Below, piece after piece: positions 16,775 through 26,810 of a stretch of DNA of 64,000 bases (position 1 is the stretch's first letter; each line of letters begins with the position of its first letter). The position numbers and the translations under genes were made by a program. The notes under the pieces were generated by a model, which had not been told where the DNA came from, made no database searches, and saw only the letters and a list, made by a program, of their open reading frames with translations. Location of the stretch: contig NZ_FORA01000001.1 in NCBI RefSeq assembly GCF_900113875.1, positions 744,001-808,000 of the forward strand, in the 5' to 3' direction. The stretch is from Jannaschia pohangensis. Lineage in GTDB: Bacteria > Pseudomonadota > Alphaproteobacteria > Rhodobacterales > Rhodobacteraceae.

Positions 16775-16846
16775 TCCGCCTGCCTTCGGGCCTTAACCTT
16801 CCCGTCCGGGGGCGGTAAAGGGGGGCGATCCCTGCCGGAGCGCTCC

Positions 16847-19009
<2,163 letters not shown>

Positions 19010-19012
19010 GCC

Positions 19013-19456
19013 GTGGGGCGCGCAATCGCCATCCCCCTGCTCTATCTGCTCGCGGCCATGGGCGGCCTCGGGCTGGGCTCTGTCGTTCAGGTCGTGGCCG
19101 ATGTGACCCTTCTGCGGGACGTCTGTGGGACCGGTCTGACGCTCGCCGCGACGATGGCGGCCTATTTGCCCACGGTCGTCATCGTCGCTCTGCTCTCCGT
19201 CGTCCCGCTCCTGATCCTGCGGCGGACCCTGCCGCATTTGCAGGCCCTTGGCCTGGCCGCCGTCTGTCTTGCCGTCGCCGGGTTCATGGTCCACGCCATC
19301 AAGATCTGGCTGACCTTCCGGAACGGCTGCGGCGGGGTCCTTGCGTCGAGCGACTCCTGGCTGGCGGGGATTCTGGTTCTGGCTGCCGGCATCGTGCATG
19401 TCGTGGTGGCGGGCCGGGGCGGGCGTCGGCTTTGGCAGGATGTGCCGCGCGGCTGA
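19013..19456 (+). CDS. Four-helix membrane protein, unknown
   Basis: A 147-residue protein starting at a GTG four bases after the purL stop. It has four hydrophobic helices (about residues 4-28, 40-68, 78-98 and 113-135) and two cysteines in DVCGTG and NGCGGV that could pair in the periplasm. No family is recognised. It is the first of three consecutive, similarly built membrane proteins. Confidence 0.5.
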   Translation: MGRAIAIPLLYLLAAMGGLGLGSVVQVVADVTLLRDVCGTGLTLAATMAAYLPTVVIVALLSVVPLLILRRTLPHLQALGLAAVCLAVAGFMVHAIKIWLTFRNGCGGVLASSDSWLAGILVLAAGIVHVVVAGRGGRRLWQDVPRG

Positions 19457-19519
19457 CCTGCACGAGGCCTGCACGACCGGCGCACGCCTTCTGCACGGGC
19501 CATCCTTCACCACGGGCGC

Positions 19520-19990
19520 ATGACACGCCCCATCACTCTCCCGTTCTTCGCGCTCACCTATCTGCCCGCCGCCATGGTCTCGGGGGCTGTCGGCCTTGTC
19601 GTCCTTGTTGCGGCCAACCTGACCACACGCGGCATCCAGACGCCCGGCGTCGATAGCCTTGCCGCCGCTTCCGGCCTGACCCTTGCCCTGCTTACGGTCG
19701 GCGCGCCGCAGATCGTCCTTGGCAGCCGGGCCCTCCGGTCGCGCCTGTGGGGCGGCCTGCCGATCTGGGCGATGCTGGCCGCCACCTGGATCGTTGCCGC
19801 CTGGGACATCGCGCGCGCCATCGGCGTCGTCGCCCTGCCCCGCCTCCCGGTCGAGACCTTGCCGGCCTGCGCGCTCCTCTTCGTGCTGCTTACCCTCGCC
19901 GTGTTCTTCACGGGCAACTGGCGGCTCTGCCATCCGTCCGGTGCCACGGCCCCCCGCATTGCGGCATTCCTGCCGGACCCGGTGCCGTGA
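19520..19990 (+). CDS. Four-helix membrane protein, unknown
   Basis: A 156-residue protein with about four hydrophobic helices (FFALTYLPAAMVSGAVGLVVLVAANL, then SGLTLALLTVGAPQIVL, WAMLAATWIVAAWDI and CALLFVLLTLAVFF). It resembles its two neighbours in size and layout but shows no clear sequence identity to them by eye. Function unknown. Confidence 0.5.
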   Translation: MTRPITLPFFALTYLPAAMVSGAVGLVVLVAANLTTRGIQTPGVDSLAAASGLTLALLTVGAPQIVLGSRALRSRLWGGLPIWAMLAATWIVAAWDIARAIGVVALPRLPVETLPACALLFVLLTLAVFFTGNWRLCHPSGATAPRIAAFLPDPVP

Positions 19991-20064
19991 CGCCGCAATC
20001 CGGGGCGCAAGACCCCCGCCGCCCCGCGCAGGACCTCACCCCAAACCCGAATGGACCCGTTTTC

Positions 20065-20508
20065 ATGACCCTTCCCCCGTGCGCCGTCCTCCTCGTCTAC
20101 ATCCTGGCTTTCCCGCTTCTGGCCTTCCTGCCGGTTCCCGCCGCTATGGCCGCCGCCTGGGAAGTCGTGATGTCCGGCAACCGGACGCTTGCCCCGCATA
20201 TCGCCCTGCCCCTTGCCGTCGCCGCCGCCGGTACAATCGCCGGCTTGCCGATGCTCTGGCTGGGCATCTTCGCAACCCGCCGCCCGGCAATCGCCGCAGC
20301 GCCCGTGTCCGCAACCGTCGCGGCCCTTTTCGGCATGGCGGTCCTGCCGTCCTTCCCCGCCCTTGTGCCCGATATCTCCGCCCTCGAACTTCTGGTCGGC
20401 CTGGCCGCGATCTACCTCGCCCTGGCCCTGATCCCCTACGCCTTCGGCATCCATCGCCTCTGGCTCGCACACTGCTCCCGTCTTGCCCCCGCGGCCAAGG
20501 CATCCTAG
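20065..20508 (+). CDS. Four-helix membrane protein, unknown
   Basis: A 147-residue protein with four hydrophobic helices (residues 5-32, 46-68, 76-97 and 104-127). The ATG at 20065 is the first that leaves the membrane core intact; the weak site before it makes the start uncertain. It precedes bolA by 29 bases. No family is recognised. Confidence 0.5.
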   Translation: MTLPPCAVLLVYILAFPLLAFLPVPAAMAAAWEVVMSGNRTLAPHIALPLAVAAAGTIAGLPMLWLGIFATRRPAIAAAPVSATVAALFGMAVLPSFPALVPDISALELLVGLAAIYLALALIPYAFGIHRLWLAHCSRLAPAAKAS

Positions 20509-20537
20509 CTAGAAGACGACAGCAGGAGACCCCGCCC

Positions 20538-20780
20538 ATGGCCATGCAAGCCCACGAGATCGAGACGCTGATCCGCGCCACGTTCCCGAATGCCAAGATC
20601 ACCATCACCGACCTGGCAGGCGACGGAAACCACTACGCGGCCGAGGTCGTCGACGACAGCTTCCGCGGCCAATCCCGCGTGGCCCAGCAACGCGCCGTCT
20701 ATGCCGCGCTCAAGGGCAAGATGGACGGGGCCAATGGCGAACTCCACGCCCTCGCCCTGACCACCCGGGCACCCGCGTGA
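20538..20780 (+). CDS. BolA-family protein
   Basis: An 80-residue BolA/IbaG protein: HEIETLIRATFPNAKITITDLAGDGNHYAAEVV, then the FRGQSRVAQQRAVYAALKGKM helix, with His-32 as the likely cluster ligand. These proteins pair with monothiol glutaredoxins to carry [2Fe-2S] clusters. The matching glutaredoxin is two genes downstream. An AGGAGA site precedes the ATG. The stop overlaps the next start (GTGA). Confidence 0.92.
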   Translation: MAMQAHEIETLIRATFPNAKITITDLAGDGNHYAAEVVDDSFRGQSRVAQQRAVYAALKGKMDGANGELHALALTTRAPA

Positions 20781-21043
20781 CCGACCTTGCGGCATATCTC
20801 TCTGCGATCATCCTGGCGATCCTGCTGGGCCGAGCCATAATCGTCCTGCGGGCCGAGGCGCGCCAACCCGACCGAGGCCGCCCCCGTGGCATCGACCCGG
20901 GCACCGGCTATACCAAGATCGAAAGCAACTATTCCTCGGGCGTGGGCGGCGGCGATCAGCTGACCTGCCACATCCCCAAGGACCCACAGGAATACGCAAG
21001 GGCCTTCGTGCCCCGGCGCGACCGAACCCCGAAGGAGAAATAA
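20777..21043 (+). CDS. Small membrane-anchored protein between bolA and grxD
   Basis: An 88-residue protein from a GTG that overlaps the bolA stop. One N-terminal helix (LAAYLSAIILAILLGRAIIVL) is followed by a polar, glycine-rich tail with a single cysteine (DQLTCHIP). It ends one base before the grxD start, so all three should be one transcript. No family is recognised. Its position suggests a link to BolA/Grx iron-sulfur handling. Confidence 0.65.
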   Translation: MTDLAAYLSAIILAILLGRAIIVLRAEARQPDRGRPRGIDPGTGYTKIESNYSSGVGGGDQLTCHIPKDPQEYARAFVPRRDRTPKEK

Positions 21044-21044
21044 G

Positions 21045-21407
21045 ATGGCCGATGCCAAGACCCGGATCGACGACATGGTGAAATCGAAGGACGTCGTCCT
21101 CTTCATGAAGGGGACGAAGTCCATGCCCCAATGCGGCTTTTCCAGCAAGGTCGCGGGCGTGCTCAATTACATGGGCGTGGAGTATACCGACGTGAACGTG
21201 CTCGAGGATGCGGACATCCGTCAGGGCATCAAGGACTACTCCGACTGGCCCACGATCCCCCAGCTTTACGTGAAGGGCGAATTCGTCGGCGGCTGCGACA
21301 TCATCACCGAGATGACCCTCTCGGGCGAACTCGACACCATGCTCGAAGCCCAGGGCGTCACTTTCGACAAGGCCGCTGCCGAAAAGATCCGCGAAGCCAA
21401 CGCCTGA
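21045..21407 (+). CDS. grxD: Monothiol glutaredoxin Grx4
   Basis: A 120-residue CGFS glutaredoxin. The active Cys-30 lies in PQCGFSSK. WPTIPQLYVKGEFVGGCDI is the glutathione-binding cis-Pro and GG segment. Grx4 proteins bind a [2Fe-2S] cluster shared between two monomers or with BolA, and deliver clusters to target proteins. AAGGAGAAATAAG before the ATG is a strong ribosome site. Confidence 0.96.
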   Translation: MADAKTRIDDMVKSKDVVLFMKGTKSMPQCGFSSKVAGVLNYMGVEYTDVNVLEDADIRQGIKDYSDWPTIPQLYVKGEFVGGCDIITEMTLSGELDTMLEAQGVTFDKAAAEKIREANA

Positions 21408-21553
21408 ACGCGGACCATCCGGCATTCGGGCGATGGTGATGCTCGGATGCCGGGGGTGGGTTCTGGACCGTAAGCCGCCGTTCATTGGCATGGGATGCAG
21501 GTCGGCGAATTGGCCTTGCTCGTGACCGGCGACGATGGCCCGAAGCGCGGCCG

Positions 21554-22564
21554 TCAGGTCGCGTCGTCCGTCGCCCGGACGGTCGCGTCCAGCAGCGAGA
21601 GGACCTCCCCGAAATAGCCCTGCGTCCGCGCGGGGAGGTTCGGATCCGATGTGATGACGATCGTAAGCCCCGCGTCCGGCACAACCGCCAATACCTGTCC
21701 GCCATAGCCCCGCCCATATGCGGCCATCCGCCCCGCGAAACGGGTCAGGAACCAACCGTACCCGTATGCGTCGCCTGACCAGGGCGAGCGGGCGCGCGGG
21801 CGCCACGAGGTCTCGATCCACGTCGCCGGAACGATCTGCGCGCCATTCCAGGCCCCGCCTTGACGGACCATTTCACCCACCCGGGCAAGGTCACGCGGCG
21901 TCAATCCCATCTGGTTGCCGCCAAGGTAGAGCCCCTGCGGATCCCGGTCCCATTGCGGAACGGAGATGCCGAGCGGTTCGGCCAACCAGTCCCGCACCAG
22001 CGCGTGCAGGTCGCGCCCGGTTGTCCGGGCCAGCACCGCACCGAGCACATGCCAGCCGCCGGTGGAATAGATGAACCGACCGCCGGGGCGTCCGTCAGGC
22101 TCGCCGTTCAAGACATAGTCGACCCAATCGTTCGAATTGATCCAGGCACCGTAATTCGGGCCGGAGGTCGAGGTGAGGCCGGTCTGCATCGACAACAGGT
22201 GCCCGACGGTGAGCGCGTCCCGCGCGTCGCCCGCAGCGGCCCGGCCCAAAAGCGGCAAGACCCGCGCATCCGGACCCGGCAGGTGCCCCCGCTCGATCGC
22301 GATGCCGGTAAGCAAGGCGATCAACGTCTTGGAGACGGATTTGACGTTGGCGATCCGGTCCAGACCAGGCCCGCGGGGCGCCATGGCCAGCGCCTCGGCC
22401 CCGTCCCGCAGGACGATCAGGGAATGGAGTTGTTCAAGGCCGGCCGCCGCCTCCCTGACGGCGTCGAGGCCGGTGGCCTGCGCCTGCGCCAGGCCGGGCA
22501 GGACAGGGAAGGCAAGGCTGGCGGCGGCACAGGTCTTGAGAAGGGCGCGGCGGGTCAGGAGCAT
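21554..22564 (-). CDS. Exported class C beta-lactamase-like serine hydrolase
   Basis: A 336-residue protein. The first 28 residues look like a signal peptide with twin arginines (MLLTRRALLKTCAAASLAF, cut after AQA). The catalytic Ser-Lys pair is SVSKTL (near residue 88), and YSTGGWH (near 170) supplies the Tyr motif. Family members include esterases and D-amino peptidases as well as beta-lactamases. The ATG at 22564 starts the signal peptide. It is not close to AmpC, so no resistance is implied. It has no operon partners. Confidence 0.8.
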   Translation of the reverse strand: MLLTRRALLKTCAAASLAFPVLPGLAQAQATGLDAVREAAAGLEQLHSLIVLRDGAEALAMAPRGPGLDRIANVKSVSKTLIALLTGIAIERGHLPGPDARVLPLLGRAAAGDARDALTVGHLLSMQTGLTSTSGPNYGAWINSNDWVDYVLNGEPDGRPGGRFIYSTGGWHVLGAVLARTTGRDLHALVRDWLAEPLGISVPQWDRDPQGLYLGGNQMGLTPRDLARVGEMVRQGGAWNGAQIVPATWIETSWRPRARSPWSGDAYGYGWFLTRFAGRMAAYGRGYGGQVLAVVPDAGLTIVITSDPNLPARTQGYFGEVLSLLDATVRATDDAT

Positions 22565-23034
22565 TGATCGGACACCATGGGGCTTGAGAGCATGTCGAAG
22601 CATATAGGATCGCGGGCGGATTTGGTACGGCCGCGCGGCAGGAAGTCGCCACCTGCTCGCCATCGACAGCAGGATGCCTGGTTTCGGCGCCGACATGAAT
22701 GGGTGGACGGCAGGAAACCCGGAGAGAATTCTCCCAGTGGCCTGCCCCCCAACACGAGACCCACGTCGAATAGGGAAGATGTTCCGGTTGGATCGCTTCA
22801 GGTTCTTGATGCGTCCCCGGGGGATGCTTCCAGATCCTGTCGGAACGGTCTTGCGTAGGCCCTCTCGACCCTAAGTGAGACGTTCAGGCAACCTGCGTAG
22901 ACCCAAACGCAAATGATTTGAGGTTCCGCATTGATGGAAACGATCAATCGGCCCTGAGTCGTGACTGGGTTTCGCAAGTGTTCCTCGGGCAATCGAAAAA
23001 CGCGGGGCCAGATCGTGGCGCCCGCGTCGGTCGA
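22565..23034. other. Non-coding stretch beside the IS remnant
   Basis: No gene is supported here. Short frames on both strands have no family match and poor codon bias. It borders the IS3 fragment and may include flanking debris from its decay. Confidence 0.45.
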
Positions 23035-23224
23035 TTATTGCAAGGCACCGACTTTGCGGGAGTAGCGCTCTGCACCGGGGGGCAGGGGCATGTCCGCCAC
23101 CAAAGCCAGGCATTCCCGGCTGTCGTCGTCGACCACGGCCAGGACACGGAACCGGCGGCCATCCATCAGCGCGTCGCTCACGAAGTCGAGGCTCCAGCGG
23201 ATGTTCGGCGCGTCCGGCACACAT
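23035..23224 (-). mobile_element. IS3-family transposase (rve domain) remnant
   Basis: A minus-strand frame reads PNIRWSLDFVSDALMDG, then RRFRVLAVVDDDSRECLALVAD. This is the start of the integrase core of IS3-type OrfB, including the first catalytic Asp (in LDFV). Homology ends after about 50 residues and the OrfA part is missing, so both ends are lost. No terminal repeats could be paired. Confidence 0.75.
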
Positions 23225-23250
23225 CGCCCGTCTCCTTGTTGGAGCGGACT

Positions 23251-23358
23251 CTACCTCAAACTGGAGGAGGATAAGGAGCTTATGTCACCACCTGCGGTGT
23301 GGGCCAGCGGAGGGCCGGCGGTTATCAGGGACAGGGCGAAAAGGGTCGATGTCTTCAT
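23251..23358 (-). pseudogene. Truncated ORF resembling the start of a HupE/UreJ nickel permease
   Basis: The ATG at 23358 overlaps the stop of the histidine-rich gene (ATGA). It opens MKTSTLFALSLITAGPPLAH, a signal peptide followed at once by His, the layout of HupE/UreJ nickel permeases. After TAGG the frame turns into a Ser-rich run and stops at 23251, near the IS3 fragment. The rest of the gene is absent. The HupE identity rests on only about 24 residues plus context, so it is tentative. Confidence 0.35.
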
Positions 23359-23798
23359 GATTCAATCTCTTTCTTTCGGATTGTCAGGAAGTCGCGCAAA
23401 TCGAGTGACGATTTCTCGTCCATCGACACGTAGATCAGCGACATGTTGGTGCGTTCCCGGACCATCTCTCCGGGGAATGGCAGATAGGACAGCTCGCGCG
23501 AGCCGAAGCTGGGCGACGCTGTGCCCACCTGCCAGTCGGTCGTCAGTTCCACATCCACAAGCTTCAAAGCGGTATTGCCGCCCTGCCCCGGTCTCTCGAA
23601 CGGAACACCGGCCAGCTTGAGGTAGCTGGTCTTGTCCCTGGCCTGGACGAACCCGTCTATGAACTGGGCCGCCAGCACCTGCAGGTCTGCGGCCACGTCT
23701 TCGTTGTGCATGTGGCTGTGCAGATGACCGGCATCGTGGGTATGGTTGTGGTCATGCGGATGATGGTGATGGTCGTGCGGGGCGTGGTCATGGGGCAT
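23355..23798 (-). CDS. Histidine-rich protein of the guanidine operon (candidate nickel handler)
   Basis: A 147-residue cytosolic protein. The first 33 residues are dominated by His and Asp (MPHDHAPHDHHHHPHDHNHT...), a classic nickel- or zinc-binding tail. The remaining 110 residues (DLQVLAAQFIDGFVQARDKTSYLKLAGVPFE...) belong to no family I know. It starts four bases after the guanidine hydrolase gene, so the two are translated together. Characterised guanidine hydrolase needs nickel delivered by HypA/HypB-like factors. None are seen here, and this protein sits in their place. A nickel storage or insertion role is inferred. Confidence 0.7.
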   Translation of the reverse strand: MPHDHAPHDHHHHPHDHNHTHDAGHLHSHMHNEDVAADLQVLAAQFIDGFVQARDKTSYLKLAGVPFERPGQGGNTALKLVDVELTTDWQVGTASPSFGSRELSYLPFPGEMVRERTNMSLIYVSMDEKSSLDLRDFLTIRKKEIES

Positions 23799-23802
23799 GG
23801 CG

Positions 23803-25077
23803 CTATCCGATCTTGTGGGGTTCGGGGTTCGACCAGCGCTTGCCTTCGAAATCGCCATGGGGAATGGAAACCGGCTTGTCGATATGACGTTTGTGTGCGC
23901 CCAACTTGCCGTGCGAAACCAGCGATCCCAACACATCCACGATGACCCGCGTGCCCATGAGGGCCGTGATCTCGGACTGATCGTAAGGCGGGCTGACCTC
24001 GACCAGCTCCATTCCGCAGATGCCTTCCGCCGCGACCTTGGACGCCAGCGCAAGCGCCTCTCGCGGAAGAAAACCACCCGGTTCGGGCCAGCCGGTGCCG
24101 GGGACGAAACCGCAGTCGATGCTGTCGATGTCGAAGGACATGTAGACCATGTCCACCCCATCCCATGCCATTTCCAACGCCATCTCTGCGGTCTTGTCGA
24201 TACCCATCGCTTCCATGTCCGACATGGTGATGATGTTGGTGTTGCGCTCGCGGGCGACCTTCACGGCCTCACGCGGGACCTGCCAGCCGCCGATGCCGAC
24301 CTGCACCAGGTTCTTGGGCGAGACGTTCGGCATGTTCGTCGCGTGGAACCATGGTGTGGTGTGCATCCGCTCGTCGAGGTCTTTCTCCTGGATGTCGGCG
24401 TGGCGGTCGAAATGCACTATCCCGATTTTCTTCGAGGTGCATTGAGCGATGCCGCGCAGGCATGGGAATCCGATGGAGTGATCGCCACCGATCATGATTG
24501 GCAGCGAGCCGGACGAAAACACGTGGCTGACCGCCCGGCTGATCTGGTCGAAGCTCTTTTCGATGTTGGCCGGGATGGTGAACACGTCGCCTGCGTCGCA
24601 CATGGTCATCTGTTCGCGCAGATCTACGCCCGTCTCGTAGTTATACGGCGTGTAAAGGGCGCTGATCTTGCGCACCCCCTGCGGGCCGAACCGGGTCCCG
24701 GCGCGGTAGGTGGTGCCGCCATCGAAGGGAATGCCGAGCACAGTCGCGTCGTAATGGGCGACCTCTTGCACATCCTCGGCATAGGGCGCCTTGAGGAAGG
24801 TGTTGATGCCCGCATAATGGGGCAGCTCCCCGCGCGCGAAGGTGGGAATGGACTTGTCGTCGATGCTATCGGCACCCGTCAGCCCCATGCGCAGCGCCCA
24901 GCGGCGCTCTTCGTCCCAACGGCCTTCGGGAAGCCCTTCTTCTTTCTGCATGGCTTTCCAGCCACCCAGCTTGGTCAGATCGGGATGGTGGCCGCGACGG
25001 TCGCGGGCTGCCAATCGGTCGGCCATATCGCGTGGATGGCGCGCGCGCGCCTCGGCGCGGTTCAGATCAGAGAACAT
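23803..25077 (-). CDS. gdmH: Guanidine hydrolase GdmH (agmatinase-family)
   Basis: A 424-residue ureohydrolase-fold enzyme, longer than agmatinases (about 300-320) because of a roughly 105-residue N-terminal extension. Metal ligands are His-200 (GGDHS), Asp-224/His-226/Asp-228 (FDRHAD) and Asp-316/Asp-318 (SFDIDSID), the full binuclear set. The N-terminal extension and the PGTGWPEPGG loop fit the nickel-dependent guanidine hydrolases rather than agmatinase. The guanidine-I riboswitch and ABC importer upstream make guanidine the likely substrate, giving urea and ammonia. The ATG at 25077 follows AGGGAG; an upstream GTG lacks a site. Agmatinase or guanidinobutyrase is the alternative. Confidence 0.82.
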   Translation of the reverse strand: MFSDLNRAEARARHPRDMADRLAARDRRGHHPDLTKLGGWKAMQKEEGLPEGRWDEERRWALRMGLTGADSIDDKSIPTFARGELPHYAGINTFLKAPYAEDVQEVAHYDATVLGIPFDGGTTYRAGTRFGPQGVRKISALYTPYNYETGVDLREQMTMCDAGDVFTIPANIEKSFDQISRAVSHVFSSGSLPIMIGGDHSIGFPCLRGIAQCTSKKIGIVHFDRHADIQEKDLDERMHTTPWFHATNMPNVSPKNLVQVGIGGWQVPREAVKVARERNTNIITMSDMEAMGIDKTAEMALEMAWDGVDMVYMSFDIDSIDCGFVPGTGWPEPGGFLPREALALASKVAAEGICGMELVEVSPPYDQSEITALMGTRVIVDVLGSLVSHGKLGAHKRHIDKPVSIPHGDFEGKRWSNPEPHKIG

Positions 25078-25172
25078 CGCTGTCTCCCTTGTATACCCCA
25101 CTACGCGGGGCGGTCAGTACGGGCCTTGGCAAACCTGTCTGCGCGGGGCCCGGCGGCGCGCAGGAGGGACAC

Positions 25173-25940
25173 TTAATGCGCGGCGAGAGAGGGGTATTGG
25201 TCGAGGATGTGCTGGAAGGGCACGCCCGCGTCGCGCGCGTCGAAATCGTAGGTAATCGTGGCACCGAAGGCTTCGGGCGCGTGGGGATCCCAGCGCGGCT
25301 TGTCGAAAACCAGAACGCGGTCGCCGAGTTTGAAGCCTTCGCTGAGGTCGTGCGTGACCATAAAGACGGTCATCTTCGTCTCGGCCCGCAGGTCTGTCAG
25401 AAAGTCGTGCATGGCAATCCGCGTGCCGGGATCCAGCGCGCCGAAGGGCTCGTCCAGCAACAGGATACGGGGTCGAGCCGTCAGCGCCTGCCCGATGGCA
25501 AGACGTTGCTGCATGCCGCCGGAGAGCGTCGCCGGGTAATTCCCGGCCACATGCGCCAGACCGATGCGATCCAGCGTCTCGTCTGCACGTTCGCGAGCCG
25601 CGCGCAACTTCGACCCGAAGAAACGGCCCAGACCGCCAGAGAAGCTTTCGGCGGCAACGATGTTGTCGCGCACGGTCATGTGAGGGAAGACGGAATACTT
25701 CTGAAAGACCACGCCACGCTCGCGTCCAGGCTCGCGGGCGGGTTCGCCTCCATCGATGCGGATCTCTCCGCGGCTTGGCGTCTCATCGGCCAACAGCAGG
25801 CGCAGGAACGTGGACTTCCCACAGCCCGAAGCACCGACGATCGAGACGAATTCGCCCTCGGTCACATCCAGATTGACCCGCTCGATGATCGACCGCCGAC
25901 CGTAGTGTTGCCAGACATCGGTGACCTGAACGAAGCTCAC
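25173..25940 (-). CDS. ABC transporter ATP-binding protein (guanidine importer)
   Basis: A 255-residue NitT/TauT-type ATPase. Walker A is GASGCGKST, the Q-loop lies in VVFQKYSVFPHMTV, the signature is LSGGMQQRLAIGQAL, and Walker B is ILLLDEPFGALDP with the H-loop VTHDLSEGF. It starts at a GTG overlapping the permease stop (GTGA). The C-terminal 30 residues (WDPHAPEAFGATITYDFDARD...) are typical of the urea-carboxylase/guanidine-linked transporter branch. The 95 bases between it and gdmH hold no gene. Confidence 0.88.
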   Translation of the reverse strand: MSFVQVTDVWQHYGRRSIIERVNLDVTEGEFVSIVGASGCGKSTFLRLLLADETPSRGEIRIDGGEPAREPGRERGVVFQKYSVFPHMTVRDNIVAAESFSGGLGRFFGSKLRAARERADETLDRIGLAHVAGNYPATLSGGMQQRLAIGQALTARPRILLLDEPFGALDPGTRIAMHDFLTDLRAETKMTVFMVTHDLSEGFKLGDRVLVFDKPRWDPHAPEAFGATITYDFDARDAGVPFQHILDQYPSLAAH

Positions 25941-26749
25941 AACCCTTCCTCCAGCCACGGGAAGGCGGCGCGCGACGTGGCTTTCAAGGCCCAGTCGATC
26001 AGGAAGGCGAGAAGCGTGATCCAGATGACGTAGGTCAGGATGATATCCATGGCGAGATACCGGCGGACAAGGAAGATGCGATACCCAAGGCCAGCGTCCG
26101 CTGCGACCGCCTCGGCGGCGATCAGGAACAGCCATGCGGCCCCCAACGACAGGCGCACCGACTGGATCAAGCGCGGGATGATCTTCGGCAGTACGACCCG
26201 CATGGCAATGACCGCGGTAGAGGCACCAAGGGTCTGCGCCTTGACGATTTCCTCATGAGGGATGTCGAGCACGCGTTGGCTCAGGTCACGCGTGATGAAG
26301 GGCGTGATGCCCACCACGATCAGGACGACCTTCGAAGTCTCTCCCAGACCGAATACGATGAACAGGATCGGCAGCAGGGCCAGCGGCGGCACCATGGACA
26401 ACACCGCGACGAAATCAGACAGGGTCCGTCGCGCGTAGGGCAGCATCCCGATCAACACGCCAAGAGAAGTTGCCAGCGCGGCCGCGATGCCAACCCCGGC
26501 GCCAAGGCGGCGGAGGCTGGCCCATGTATCTGACCACAACAGGATCTCTCCGGTGCGGCGGTCGCCTTCGGTGAACAGTTGCCTGGCGGTCGCGGCAATG
26601 GTTTCCGGCGCCGGCAACAGCTTGTCAGAGGGGTTGGCGCTCAACCGGATTTCCGACCCGATCCAGTAGGCGATGAAGACGGCGGCAAAGGGCAGAGCCG
26701 CCAGAAACACAGCTGCGGGCCGGTCGGGACGTCTATTGATCAGGCGCAT
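25937..26749 (-). CDS. ABC transporter permease (guanidine importer)
   Basis: A 270-residue inner-membrane protein of the NitT/TauT class. A first helix (FLAALPFAAVFIAYWIG) is followed by a long periplasmic segment and five helices. The EAA loop that contacts the ATPase is EIVKAQTLGASTAVIAMRVVLPKIIP. It starts at the ATG at 26749 (MRLINRRPDRP), although the frame is open upstream through the hairpin region. It lies between the binding protein and the ATPase in one operon. Confidence 0.88.
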   Translation of the reverse strand: MRLINRRPDRPAAVFLAALPFAAVFIAYWIGSEIRLSANPSDKLLPAPETIAATARQLFTEGDRRTGEILLWSDTWASLRRLGAGVGIAAALATSLGVLIGMLPYARRTLSDFVAVLSMVPPLALLPILFIVFGLGETSKVVLIVVGITPFITRDLSQRVLDIPHEEIVKAQTLGASTAVIAMRVVLPKIIPRLIQSVRLSLGAAWLFLIAAEAVAADAGLGYRIFLVRRYLAMDIILTYVIWITLLAFLIDWALKATSRAAFPWLEEGL

Positions 26750-26775
26750 AACGGGCTCCGGTGCCGGGGGGCAAA

Positions 26776-26801
26776 CCCGGCCCCGCACCTGCGGGACCGG
26801 G
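26776..26801 (-). terminator. Intercistronic hairpin between binding-protein and permease genes
   Basis: CCCGGCCCCGC and GCGGGACCGGG pair over 11 bp (one wobble) around a 4-nt loop, followed on the minus strand by TTT. It lies between the binding-protein stop and the permease start. Such hairpins protect the upstream mRNA and reduce read-through so the binding protein is made in excess. Confidence 0.6.
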
Positions 26802-26810
26802 CGACGGTCA

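Noticed and set aside
21554-22564. AmpC-type resistance beta-lactamase
   Set aside because: Only the SxxK and Tyr motifs are shared. Many esterases and peptidases of this superfamily have the same pattern, and there is no AmpR-like neighbour.
23803-25077. Annotation as plain agmatinase (speB)
   Set aside because: The long N-terminal extension, the GTGWPEPGG loop, the guanidine-I riboswitch and the adjacent importer all point to guanidine. No other polyamine genes are nearby.
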